Part shown: positions 1 to 11,659 of the stretch, piece after piece
Layout: each line of letters begins with the position of its first letter
Position numbering within the stretch: position 1 is the stretch's first letter
Assembly: GCA_023974075.1 (NCBI GenBank)
Contig: CM043792.1
Location: 19,910,824 to 19,974,823 of the forward strand
Length of the DNA: 64,000 nt
Source of the DNA: Chaenocephalus aceratus
Lineage: Eukaryota > Chordata > Actinopteri > Perciformes > Channichthyidae
Direction of reading: 5' to 3'
Notes under the pieces: generated by a model
What the model saw: only the letters and a program-made list of their open reading frames with translations
The model's database searches: none
What the model was told of the DNA's origin: nothing
Translations under genes and position numbers: made by a program

Positions 1-88
1 TACAATCATCTTATTTCCACCGACGGAGAATTGTAGGATCTCCACAAAACACTGAGAATATTAATGTGTGTGACCCTGTGTTGCGCAG

Positions 89-2036
89 ATGTGAAGTCCA
101 TGGACAGCTCGCGACCTGTGATCCGCTCCTCTGAGTCCAGTGGACCGCCTCTCTCTCTGCAAGACAAGGACAAGTTCAAGCAGGACTCCAAGACACCTAT
201 TGCCCCCAAAAAGGTACAGGTGGGTGTAATTAGTCACTTTAAAAAAGTATCTTCTACACATCTCCCAGTTCTTAACGTATGAACTTGATGGTACTGCATC
301 TTGAAAGGTTTTTGAACATTACCGATATTAATGGAACTTTTCTTACTGTCTATCTGACTGTCTGTCTGTGTTTGTGTGTCTCAGGATGTCAAATTGAAGA
401 ACATGGGCTCATGGGCCAGCCTTGCCCAAAAGTCCACATCCACACCCATGTCTGCAGTGAAGTCATCGAGTGACAGTTTTGAGCAGTTCCGTCGAGCGGC
501 CCGGGAGAAGGAGGAGAGGGAGAAGGCTCTGAAGGCCCAGGCCGAGCAGGTGGAGAAGGACAGACAACGCAGAGAGCAGGACAAACTACGGTAAGGTTGT
601 CGCAAGACAAAACAGAGGGCTGCAATGGTTACCTCAAAGTAAACATTGAAAGACTATAGCAGCGGAGCACATGCTGACTGTAAATAGTTGTATTTTTACT
701 TCAACAAAGCATATAAGTCATTCGAAAAATAAGTTTGTGAGGCTGATACACTTTGTTGTGTTGAGTCCATCTAATTACAGATTGAGCAAAGCTTCAAAGA
801 CCCTTTGCGTTATACAGTTTCAAACTGTAGTGTTGATGTAACACTTTCAACAGCATACAGGTGTTATCATTGCACTTTTGTTGCTGACTGTATTTACAGT
901 CTGATGATGAATGATGCCAGAATCCCTGTATGATGAACAGATGTATTATGCCCTCTAGTGGACATGCTGCAGCCCATTTGATAGATTTTAGGGATGCAGT
1001 GTAGTAAAGAATAGTGAGACTGATTTCCAGAGAAAGCTTTGCTCACCAGTCTTTGCATCTTATGTCAGTTTAGAACTGTTTGCTTGTTTGCTTAAGCCTG
1101 TATTCTATGTGTTTTGAGTTGTAGGTGATCTTGTTTTATTATAAGCACAGCCATTTTCTAAAACAAAACCAATAGTGAACCCCTTACAGCAATGTGAGAA
1201 GCATTAGATTCCTCCTGGTGTAAATGATTTTCCTGAATGTTTTCCAGAGGGCGGGATGAAGAGGACATCATTGAGCCGACCAGACGGTGCACGAGGAGCC
1301 GCGCCGGCGTCAGGAGCAGCAACACATTCAAGCTCAGTCGCAGCAGCAGCAGCAGCAGCAACAACAACAACAACAACAACAACCGCAGCAACAGCAGGAG
1401 CCCCCGCCTGCTGCCATCCAGCAGCCTCCTGCCCCCCCGACCCCGCCTCAGCCCGCTGCACAGAACCCACTCGACCAACAGAGGGAGCTCGCTCGTCGCC
1501 GAGAGCAGGAGAGGAGGAGGCGAGAAGCGGTGAGATAACTGTGTTTACGGAAATAGTCAAATGATAACTGTAACATAGTCTAAAAGATATAGATTATAGG
1601 GATGGGAATTTGAAACCAAATGTATATTCTAATATTCAACCCCCCAAAAAACAGTAACCCGAATGTACATATCCTATACATTAGAACAACAACAACAACA
1701 GTTTACTAACCTGGTTGAAATATTTCCACACATTACTCCGTTTTGACGCCATGTTTGTTGTGTAGGACGTTACACTTGATTTTTTTCTCAAGATATTTAA
1801 AATGGCACTATCGTATACATTTAATTAATCTATTTGATAATATGTAATCAACTTAGGCACCCCTCCCATCAAAAAAAGTAATAAGTGATTGTGGGAGTGG
1901 GAGTGGGAGTGGTTTCCCAGAAGCAGTGAATGTAGAGGAAACGCTAATTGTTCTTCTCTCCTTTCAGATGGCAGCAACAATTGACATGAATTTCCAAAGT
2001 GACTTAATGGCTATCTTTGAGGAGAACCTGTTCTGA
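89..2036 (+). CDS. brd4: brd4, last four coding exons (BET bromodomain protein C-terminus)
   Basis: BRD4 is a nuclear BET protein that binds acetylated histones and recruits P-TEFb to RNA polymerase II; only the long-isoform C-terminus lies here. I place coding exons at 89-213, 385-590, 1248-1529 and 1968-2036, all with AG acceptors and GT donors. Seen in sequence: the block KNMGSWASL, the charged helix [20 protein letters not shown], a poly-Gln tract (about 1344-1395), [19 protein letters not shown], and the terminal [16 protein letters not shown], which matches the CDK9/cyclin T-binding C-terminal motif of vertebrate BRD4. The upstream bromodomain exons are outside the window. Oddity: the third exon starts in one frame (RGRDEED, then EPTRR) and continues one base out of register ([11 protein letters not shown]) from about 1287, an apparent one-base deletion. 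With that base allowed for, the exons give about 227 codons. Identification is very secure. Confidence 0.95.
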
Positions 2037-4405
2037 GAGGAGCGACCGAAACGTAACTGCAAAAAAACAAAACAAAACAAAAAACTTGCATTATGTAAAC
2101 TTCCTCGAAGGAGAGACGCTTGGCGACCACGCACCCCAGAGGGCCACGGACTGTCTGTAGCCGTGACGACCCTCAGAGCGAGGACTGAGGCTGAGGACGC
2201 CCAGCTCGCTCTGCCCTTGTGGAGCGGACACACAACACATGGGGATCCTATTGGATGTCACATCCTGGGAATTTGGCATTGCCTGCCTGATGTAACAGGA
2301 GGAAGAGGACTCCTGTTGGCACAGTTTGCCTTTTTTCACTTACAGCGTGCGTGGGCGCAATAAATCGCAGGAGAAGAGACACCCTAATAATTATGAAATG
2401 CTCTGATAATGTACTGACAGACTGTGCAGACGTGTTTTTGAAACTGCCAGATGTCTGAGGTGGTGAAGAAGACTGGTGTTTTATGTTTTGTTTTGATTGT
2501 TGTAAGTGAACAAATGAAATGGTCGTCGGGGCAACTTCCATACTGTATATCGTGTATATTTCTCAGCAGAGAAGGTACAGTTTGCCTTACACCTCTTTCC
2601 TAAACAGACCATTGTGTACTGCACACGTTGACAAAACAATAACATTTACAACCAGGAGGAGAAGCAGTGCAGACCTTTTTTCATCATCTAGTATCTACTG
2701 TAAAGAAGTATTTTCTTATACTACAATAACTGTTTATTTTCTTTTTCTTCTTTGGGTCGTCATACCTTCACACTCCTACACCTCTGTCTATGCCAAACTA
2801 CCCATTATCTTTTATGCTAAATTACTTGTCCTAAAACACGGTAGGTAGCTAGAGACAAAAAAAACTGAATATATGCATTATCATAGTTCCTGCAAGTATT
2901 TATCAAAGACAGCATCAGTTTTCATCCTGCCTTTTATTTTTCATTTAAAGCTACACTTGTTAGCAGTAAAGGGGAAAGGGCCGGACGTTTCTGTGCTTTA
3001 GTTGGAATATGATTTCACTAAAAGTTTAGCAACATCCTTTGTATTACATTTGAAGACATAATGTTGGAAATGTTGATATCATTGGCGTGTTTGCAACAGT
3101 CACACTACTGGATCAGTCAAGAAATGAGATGAGGAGTCCCTTGCTGTCCTCTCTGTTGGCGCTCTGATCTTAGCTAAGGGTTAGGATCAAAGTGCCGGCA
3201 GCAGGAAGGGGACCATCGGGAATAAGACACACACACCCCTCTGTAGCTGTTACTTGAATCTGGTTTAGTAAAAAAATGACTGGAAGGAGCCCCCAGTTAG
3301 TTTTTGCATCAAACCTCTTGTAATTCACTGAGGGCACACTGTCAACAGTACGAAAAGAAAAGACAAGCAGAAATTTGAAAAAACTTTAAAAACAGTTTTG
3401 ATTTATATCTTTGTTCTTGTTCAATAATAGTGGATGTGAGTTATAATTCTGTTATCGGAGACATTGTTTGGACCAGGGATGGGTTAAAAATCTGAATGCA
3501 TCTCGTCCTCTTCACTTGTCTCTTATGGTGTTTTTCTCCAGTGCCTGTATTGTATTGCAATTCTCGTTGGCTTATATTACACTTCAAGGGGTTTAGAAAG
3601 GGGCGGGGCAGGATTGGGCGTGTAATATTTGAGATGGGAGGGAGATTTTTTGAAAGAGTTTGTGTAAAAAAACAAAAAGGAAAAGAAAAAAAAAATAAGG
3701 AAAAGACAGCGTTTTATATTTTACCCGTTGTCAATATTCGGGTTTTAAATCTAGTTTTAGCTGGACTTCTATGAGTGTACACATCTGACAACTACTTTCT
3801 CATTTGTTCAATCAGCGGATTTTAGGTAGATATGTTTCAGCGTTGCCACACTAGCGTTTGAGTCTGGTCTGTGAGTGTGACTGTGTACATTTGGACGGCT
3901 GTGTGACTGTGTTTTGTTTTTGTTCAATTTTTTAAAAGTGTGTGCTGCAAGAGGCATGTTCCCCGATGTAGATAAGCATTCTATTGATGAGGAGAATAAA
4001 CAGATGAACTTCAGGAGAACTTGTTTCTATTCTTAAGTCACCTTTTAATTTCTATGAAGACTACCATATATGAATATAGAATTTTAATTATTAGCCTGGT
4101 TTTGAAAGGGTAAAAAAAAAAACTTCATTCCTTTTTTTTTAACCTTTTTTTCTTTTCACAATAACTGTTGGACATAATGTGCCATGAGTTCTTCACAGAA
4201 TGTGCTGACCCGCAGCTCAGCCCAGAGTTTGCTTTATTCAGGTATTTTATTTTGTGTTACATTTGTTCTGTTTTGGAGGTTTTGTTCAAACATTTTCCTC
4301 GATTTCTTTTTTCTCTTTTTTTTTTTTTGGTATGTGAGTGGTATATCGAGGTCTCTGATTCAGTCTGTTATGATCATTGAATAAACTCATCTCTTTTATA
4401 GAAAA
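2037..4405 (+). other. brd4: brd4 3' untranslated region
   Basis: No coding signal follows the brd4 stop codon. The stretch is AT-rich with T and A homopolymers. Possible polyadenylation signals AATAAA occur at 3995-4000 and 4380-4385, so transcript ends near 4020 and 4400 are plausible. The exact end is inferred. Confidence 0.55.
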
Positions 4406-6238
4406 TAAAAAATAAACTAAAATCTATCTCTTTTTTTCTCAAGAGGGGATCTTTTCTTGTCCGGGCAGTTTAAGTGGTGCCAACCTGTGCCTAGCAACCA
4501 TTATCGCTAATAATGGTAGTACAACAATTTTACCCTAACTTTCAGTCGACAATAAATACTCAAATATACAATTCAGCTTTTGGCTGAGTCATGTTTTTAT
4601 TTTAAATATTTCCCGAATAATTGTCTACTTTTTTGTAGTCTTAATTCCTAAATATAGCATCAGGTATATTACAGATTTTTGTTATGCTTCTTTTTGCCTT
4701 CTGTATCTCATGCACCCTCCAGCTCTCATTCTTTTTCTGTTTATGTGACGGGACATAGAGATGCACCATAACCTTAGCCTAATTCCCAACATTTGGATGA
4801 CAACACACTTCAGTTAACTTTTACAGTTAAAAATGTAAAATAGGAAAACATGAACACGGCATTAGTTGTTTAGCGCAAGTGTAAAACATCTAACGTGTCT
4901 TTGTTTGTAGATTGTGAAAATCACCATGCCTGTATCTGCAATCCCATCCTTACTGCTTAAAGATGACACAGGATGGACTGGAGCTGGAACTTCTGGTACT
5001 GTTGATCTGATTTTGACCGGCTGTGGTTTTACATCCATTACATTGCCTAAGTTAGCAGAATACATGCATTTGGTTTTGTTTAGGTACAATTGGTACTAAT
5101 TATGCACAGTTTATTGTTACCGTCATAACTAAATCAATGTCATTTTATTTTCTGTTAGGTTACTGAACTTATTGTATTTTATTTGATATAAAACTCACCA
5201 AATCTTGAATTTCAATTCTCAATTATACAGGAATAATCCAAATATTTAGATCATTGTTTTATTAAAATAAAATGTACAGTTTTCTTAAGGAATTTCCTAA
5301 AGCGTACAAAATGTAACTTTTGGTTGCATTTCAACAAATGCCCAGCGATAAATGTTTTTGTCACCTTTTTTTTACATACTTGGATTGGATATTATAAAAT
5401 ATCTCTCCATTGGATTGATTTATTTTTGAAGAAATGTTTCCGGAATGGTTAGTAGGCTATGCTAGTTATTATGTCGTATTTAGCGGTGGAGATCAACAGT
5501 ATTCCTCAAGCGGGCAAAGTAACACACAGCTATCAGTTTATCTAATCTTTATTATTGCAATGAATCAACAATTACATTTTACTTTGATAACACAGAAAAT
5601 ACAAGATAAGCACTCTTCATCCACATTACACATGTAACGACAAGACTGTTTTTACAACTGTCCTTTTGTTTTGAAGACAAATTGCGTATGTGTTTACACT
5701 GGCCTCTTGTGGCCACAGTGAGGAAGAGCGAAACATTAAACTGCCGGTGAGCATTTCAAATTGATGTGACTTATACAACATTACAACACTACGTGACATT
5801 CAGACATACATATTTTACAGCATATACTTATTATGATTATATAAGAAAGCATTTTTTAGAGAGATCTACAGAACAGAGATAAGCTAAATTGCGCTTTATT
5901 TTACATCAATCCTATGCCCTCCACAACTCTTTTAAACCACAGATACCTTTAAACCGAAGTTTACTAAGGTAAGAACTATGTTCCACTGTTCATATACAAT
6001 ATTTATTGTGATTTAGACGTGCCATTCTCAAGTTTTTGGAAATCGCCATCTGCTATGTAAGCTAGCTCGCTACTGTTAGCTTCCTTTACAAGCCATCACA
6101 TCACCTCAACTAAACAAGATAAAAACAAAAGAAGAAATAATTTAAATGAATAGATATCTGCATAAATATATTTATTATCACCACTGGGGAATTTGTATGG
6201 TTTTATGTTATTTAAATATGTCGTAAAAATTAATGGTG
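4406..6238. other. intergenic, nothing recognised
   Basis: AT-rich sequence between the presumed end of brd4 and the Rex3-like insertion. Short open frames show no family resemblance, and I saw no RNA gene or clear repeat unit. Confidence 0.4.
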
Positions 6239-6250
6239 CATCATAATTGT

Positions 6251-6536
6251 CCATCCATCCATCCATCCATCTTCTTCCGCTTATCCGTGGTCGGGTCGCG
6301 GGGGTAGCAGTTCCAGCAGAGAGCCCCAAACTTTCTTTTCCCTGGCGACATCAACCAGCTCTGACTGGGGGATCCCAAGGCGCTCCCAGGCCAGCGAAGA
6401 GATATAATCCCTCCACCTGGTCCTAGGTCTACCCCTTGGTCTCTTCCCAGCTGGACGTGCCTGGAACACCTCCCTAGGGAGGCGCCCAGGTGGCATCCTA
6501 ACTAGGTGCCCGAACCACCTCAACTGGCTTCATAAT
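6251..6536 (-). mobile_element. 5'-truncated Rex3/RTE-like non-LTR retrotransposon
   Basis: The minus strand encodes the extreme C-terminus of a fish LINE protein (RWFGHLVRMPPGRLPREVF, then RGRPRTRWRDY and LAWERLG). It is followed by a (GATG/TGGA)n tail, seen on the plus strand as repeated TCCA at the left edge. A perfect 12-bp target duplication, CATCATAATTGT, flanks it at 6239-6250 and 6537-6548. 5' truncation, variable target duplication and a tetranucleotide tail are typical of Rex3. The family name is from memory; the retroposon nature is visible directly. Confidence 0.85.
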
Positions 6537-6548
6537 CATCATAATTGT

Positions 6549-8164
6549 ACAAATTAATATTGTAATCTCTGTAATCAAAAAAGTAGTAAATTATTTCATA
6601 AAATGTAATTTAGTAGCCTACGTTACTTCATAAAAAAAAAAATTGAACTATTGATGTCAAATTCTGACAGTCTCACAAATTCTTAGACAATGTATTGTAG
6701 TGTAACTTGATGTAGTTCTTCACAAGAGGGCCGAATAATCATCATTCTCCTCAGCTTATTATCAAGGCAGACACTAAATAAAACTTCCTTCATATAAAAT
6801 AACATGTAGGCCTATATGTTACATATGTATATGTTATTCTATATGATCAAATGTTTCTATTTGTATTCATACTATTATGACCATTAACGATGTTCCTGTT
6901 AATTAGTAATAATTAAACTAAATTTGAGTTTTAAACGATAACGATAGGGTGCAGATTCTGGCCGTGACCACTAGAGGGCAGTGGACACAAACATAAACTA
7001 GCGTCAAGTCAGACAAAACAAAACTGACATTAACGGCAAATACCTTCAAAATAAAAGAAGCGAATGACACATATTCGGTTAAAAGTAGGCAACATATGTT
7101 TGCTTTTTAGAGACTATCATATGTATCCTTATTGAAACTTCTAAAACATATCAGTGTAAAAGTCTGGTTTACCGAACATGTTGAATTTACTCTCCCTATC
7201 TCAGTCAAAAGTGCTTTTGGTTTTTTATGTAGTGTGCATTTGGTTTGGTTTTTCAGGTGCTCCACCTAAATGTCTTGGGATTATTGAAGGTCCTACTGAC
7301 TTTTTAATCTATGTTTAACTTCAGCCACAAATCAAATGTCCTCTTTTGAGATGCAAAAAAACCTACAGCTGTATTATCCGATATTTCAGGCTGCAGTGGG
7401 TGCCTCTCGCTGCCTGTGTGGGCTCCAGCTGATCCGAGTGAGAATGATTCAGAGAGGCGTCGACTTGAATTGACAGACGACAGCAGAGCCAAGTGTGTCA
7501 TCAAATGGCAGCTAGCAACTCCGGTTTCATGTCGGAGTCGGACCTGTCTGAATGGAGGAGACTATAAGAAGGGCGGTAAGTTACAACTAAATACACCTTT
7601 CCTTTACATACACGCTAAACATAAAATAACTTTAATGCAACAGTTTCTGTTTAAGAGTTGAGCGTATCCAGTATCAGCACGTTTCACTGTAAGTTAAAAC
7701 GCGTCACAACAGCCGAACTTTTTTATATTTTCAGCCATTTTTCTCTTGTTTTTCGTTAATTAGTTTGCCCCCCACAGTACAATCTAAACTCGTGTTAAAT
7801 TGTTGTATCGTCGTTTGCTTTCTAATGTCACTTAACAAGATGTTTTTTTCGCGGTTGAAATCTGAGGGTTGATTCTGTTTTTGAGCTGTTGGTCGGACAC
7901 TTGTTATTTGCTCTGTGGGCATTTGTAATGGTGCTTTCTTTCACTGTTTACCCACTGTTAAAGATACAAAGAAAACACGAAGAGTTAATTCACCCTCCTA
8001 ATTTATTGGAATACATAATCACCATACATGCCAACCTTTCCAAATCCACAAGAGGTACGTTTGCGTAAATTAGGTAATCAGAAGAAATGGAACCCCAGAA
8101 ATTACATGTATAAACCATGTATTCAATTAACATATATTGCATCATTTTATTCATTTTTTCACAA
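6549..8164. other. intergenic; possible untranslated exon near 7310-7573
   Basis: Mostly featureless AT-rich DNA. The part 7380-7573 has higher GC and ends in a good splice donor (GGGCGGTAAGTT, donor at about 7573). It could be a 5' untranslated exon of lpar2, whose first coding exon starts with an acceptor-like sequence near 11653. This is a guess; transcript data would settle it. Confidence 0.25.
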
Positions 8165-8344
8165 AAAGTGGTAGTTTGGTAAACAGTGACATCAACGACA
8201 TGTTTAGTCTGTAAAATGCCCGAAAAGTAAAAGAATGGGAGATAAATATCCCAAAGTCTCCACATTTTATTATATTTGTAATGTGTTTCTGGTCCTCTTT
8301 CTACGGAAGAGGATTAGGGCCACATGAATTTTTTTTTTGGGAGG

Positions 8345-8930
8345 ATTTTTAAAAAAATATTTTTTTTTTGTTCTGGGAAAAAAGTCAGAATTCTGACTTT
8401 AATCTCAGAATTCTGACTTTAATCTCAGAATTCTGACTTTTTTCTCAGAACAAAAAAACATTATTTTTTTGGGAGAAAAAAGTCAGAATTCTGAGAAAAA
8501 AGTCAGAATTCTGAGATTAAAGTCAGAATTCTGACTTTAATCTCAGAATTCTGACTTTTTTCTCAGAATTCTGACTTTAATCTCAGAATTCTGACTTTAA
8601 TCTCAGAATTCTGACTTTTTTCTCAGAACAAAAAAAAATATTTTTTTTTGGGAGAAAAAAGTCAGAATTCTGAGATTAAAGTCAGAATTCTGAGATTAAA
8701 GTCAGAATTCTGAGAAAAAAGTCAGAATTCTGAGATTAAAGTCAGAATTCTGACTTTTTTCTCAGAATTCTGACTTTAATCTCAGAATTCTGACTTTTTT
8801 CTCAGAATTCTGACTTTAATCTCAGAATTCTGACTTTTTCTCAGAACAAAAAAAATATTTTTTTTGGGAGAAAAAAGTCAGAATTCTGAGATTAAAGTCA
8901 GAATTCTGACTTCTGAATTCTGACTTTTTT
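8345..8930. repeat. left array of palindromic 20-22 bp units
   Basis: Roughly 25 copies of a unit centred on CAGAATTCTG, separated by AAAGT/ACTTT with TTAATCTC or TTTTCTC spacers. The core AAAGTCAGAATTCTGACTTT is a perfect 20-bp palindrome, and the version with the TTAATCTC spacer extends it to 32 bp. Unit orientation changes several times across the array. Each unit contains an EcoRI-type GAATTC. Confidence 0.9.
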
Positions 8931-9924
8931 TGGTGGTGTGTTCACAAACTACAACAAACTTGCATATTGACTACATTACATATTCTCCAGTTGCAGAACA
9001 CAAACCTGACTTGACAGAAATGTAATTTGTTCATGTAATTCAAGACCTTTTAATACTGCTAAGATGTTTAAGGATTCAAACAAGAACAGTTGCATGCTTC
9101 ATTGTTCTTATATGGAAACAGACAGTTGTAAAATACAATGTTACTGTTTGCTCCCTCTTACTTTTTGTGTAAATTGTAAAATGATATGCCACTTACCCAG
9201 GTGAATAACTTGTGTAAAAGCATGAATGTGGAGCTAACCCCTTATCTGACCATTGACTGGAATATAAAGTTGCAAAGCAAGTGCCTTGTTCAAAGCATAC
9301 TTGTTTATTTAGAACATATTTTATACTAGTGTAAAAAGTAATTAAGACATAATCTTAAAATAATTCTTAAAATGTTTTATGATCAAATGTTTCCTCAGGT
9401 GTCACATTGCCTTGATTCCAAATGTCTTGTTAAAGTTTCAAGTGGTGGACTGGGTGGTTCTTCTAAACAAGTAGATACACATACACACTTTCCCTATACA
9501 CACATACACACACAACTCTCAGATGTGCATATAAACAGACTGAACTAGTCTTCTACCAGTTATCTTAGTTATGAGAAGTTATGATTACAATTGTTTGCTT
9601 TTTACTAAGATTGCAAGTATTGCTTTGATACTGAAAGACATTCTGAAGGTAAGTTGTATTATTTCTCAACATCTGTTTTGCAGGCATTGTTGTGTGCAAC
9701 AAAACCTATCTTTTATTTTTGGATACTTTAATAATTGTTATTGCACTGGCACATTATGGGCAGATATTTGTTCCGTTTCTATATTTCACATCTTGTGGAT
9801 CAACCAATAATTGAAAAAAAAAAGCAAAGCAAAAGGGCTGTAATTTTCCGGTCATCCTTGTGCGGAATTGCCTACTGCAATGTGTAAATCTCTCACTGAA
9901 GCTGGTTCTACAGTTACCGGTATT

Positions 9925-10195
9925 TCTGACTTTTTTTTCTCCCAAAGAATTTATTTATTTTTTGTTCTGAGAAAAAAGTCAGAATTCTGAGATTAAAGTC
10001 AGAATTCTGAGAAAAAAGTCAGAATTCTGACTTTAATCTCAGAATTCTGACTTTTTTCTCAAAATTCTGACTTTTTTTTCTCCCAAAAAAATAAATGTTT
10101 TTTTGTTCTGAGAAAAAAGTCAGAATTCTGAGATTAAAGTCAGAATTCTGACTTTTTTCCCAGAACAAAAAAAAAATATTTTTTTTAAAATCCTC
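9925..10195. repeat. right array of the same palindromic units
   Basis: A shorter array of the units seen at 8345-8930, in inverted arrangement next to the right terminal repeat. Together the two arrays make the ends of the 1.9-kb element able to pair over a few hundred bases. Confidence 0.88.
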
Positions 10196-10279
10196 CCAAA
10201 AAAAATATTCATGTGGCCCTAATCCTCTTCCGTATCTTTCAGTTGAGACAGTGTAGATGAAGGATGTGTCAGGATGTAG

Positions 10280-11010
10280 CAGGGGCGGTTCTAGAGAGGG
10301 GGCAGGGGGGCCAGTGCCCCCCTAACACTGACGTTGGACCCCCCTGTGGCTCCCCTAAAAATGAAAGAAAAAAAGAAGTTTATGATTAAACGATTTCTTG
10401 GCTGACGGAATAGGCGGAAGTAACGATATTTGTCATTCTAGTCGGACCCATTAGAGCAGGGGTTTCCAACACGTCGATCACGAGCTACCGGTATCTCGCA
10501 AGCCCTCAATAGCCCCCACTTTACAAATATGTTTTTTTTTTTTTTTAACGCAAGCCGTCATCGCCACGGAGGAGCACACAGCCTCTGTGAGCAAGCGAGA
10601 CAGAGACAGAGAGAGAGAGAGCTAGAGAGAGCACACCTTTATCTATTTAATGTGTTGTAAAAAAACAAAAAACTTTCCAATGTGGACAGTAAAAAGAATA
10701 AAACAGTTTGAAAGGGGAGTGATTAGTAAAATATGCATAAATAAAAAGAAAGAATACTATAGGTAACATAAGATCAGAATAAACAAGTTTAAATGATTTG
10801 TTATTGGTTGTGATCATATTGTAAAGATGTTTGGATTATTGAAAAGTATACAGCTCTCTTTCATCTGAGTGTTGAGAGCTGTACCCATAAATTCCATTTG
10901 TGCTCAAAGTGCACCAGATTGATGCATTTAACTTCAACATTTAAAAAAAAATCTTCCCAGTGCTGCATGCCCCCGGACCCCCCTAGAGAATGTGAGGTCC
11001 ACCCCCAAAT
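10280..11010. repeat. composite of degraded hAT-like repeat pieces
   Basis: Two hAT-style left ends occur in tandem: CAGGGGCGGTTCTAGAG at 10280 and CAGGGGTTTCCAACACG at about 10455. They are followed by a (GA)n patch near 10600-10630. Positions 10690-11005 match, on the opposite strand, the repeat present at 33546-33830 and 56045-56325 (shared GTGCACCAGATTGATGC and a GCATGCCCCC block). Right ends and target duplications are not clear, so the boundaries are approximate. Confidence 0.6.
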
Positions 11011-11204
11011 AAAGCAGGTTAAAATAATTAAATTGCATACATTGTCTTTTAGCAAACACTGAAAACGGGTCCCACAGACCCAAACAGCACACAAAGGTTA
11101 AAGGTAAGCATATATCAGAAAATACTGCATTAAAACAGTCATTTCCTGCATTTTTCTACTGATAAAGTGTGATATAAATAATGTGCAGGCTTTCAGATTG
11201 CTGT

Positions 11205-11352
11205 AGTTCACTAAACAGAGACATGTTTGGTATTGAAAATGTCAGAAAAAGTGACAAATTGGGAGATAAATATCCCAAAATGGTATTATATTTGTTGTGT
11301 GTTTGTGGTCCTCTTTCAGTTGAGACACTGTAGGTGAAGGATGCTTCAGGAA
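11205..11352 (+). repeat. diverged duplicate of the 8165-8301/10235-10275 flank (empty site)
   Basis: The strings GGGAGATAAATATCCCAAA, TTATATTTGT and GGTCCTCTTTC, in this order, also occur at 8236-8301. CAGTTGAGACA followed by GTGAAGGATG-like sequence also occurs at 10240-10262. Here they are contiguous, showing the locus without the 1.9-kb insertion. Confidence 0.8.
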
Positions 11353-11659
11353 AAGACTAAACACTGGATGTTAGCGGGATATGTGTACTAAACTTGATTT
11401 ATATAGCATCTTTTATACAATAATGTAGCCCACAAGTGCTTCATAAAGCAAGAAAAAAAAGACAAAAGATAGACAACAATAATACACTTTCATAAGACTA
11501 AAAAACAGTGAACAATAACATTGTAAAAATAAATTAAAGGCACCAGAATAAATAACACAAGATAAAAACAGTTTGGAAATCTCATGACGTACACTTATCC
11601 ATCCACCTCTTGAAGACAAGTGGTTCCTATTCTTACGTTGCAGTTATGTGTCTACAGTT

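Larger units (their letters stand above)
8302..10234. mobile_element. TIR element with terminal palindrome arrays, 6-bp target duplication
   Basis: Both ends carry the same inverted sequence beginning TACGGAAGAGGATTAGGGCC, at 8302 and, reversed, ending at 10234. The inverted similarity continues through a T-rich segment into arrays of AGAATTCTGACTTT units. The hexamer TCTTTC flanks it at 8296-8301 and 10235-10240. A related unoccupied site occurs at about 11325. The central kilobase (about 8935-9925) has no recognisable transposase, so this looks non-autonomous. Six-bp duplications are known for Polinton, IS3EU and Dada elements, but nothing here lets me choose a family. Confidence 0.75.

Noticed and set aside
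2519..2848. 109-codon frame in the brd4 3' UTR
   Set aside because: Low-complexity AT-rich translation without family resemblance, downstream of the brd4 stop.
8345..8930. CRISPR-like array
   Set aside because: Regularly spaced palindromes in an animal genome, with spacers of only two recurring types rather than unique spacers, inside an inverted-repeat element.
9571..9810. 79-codon frame in the middle of the 8302-10234 element as a transposase
   Set aside because: No DDE, zinc-finger or helix-turn-helix features; composition matches the AT-rich surroundings.
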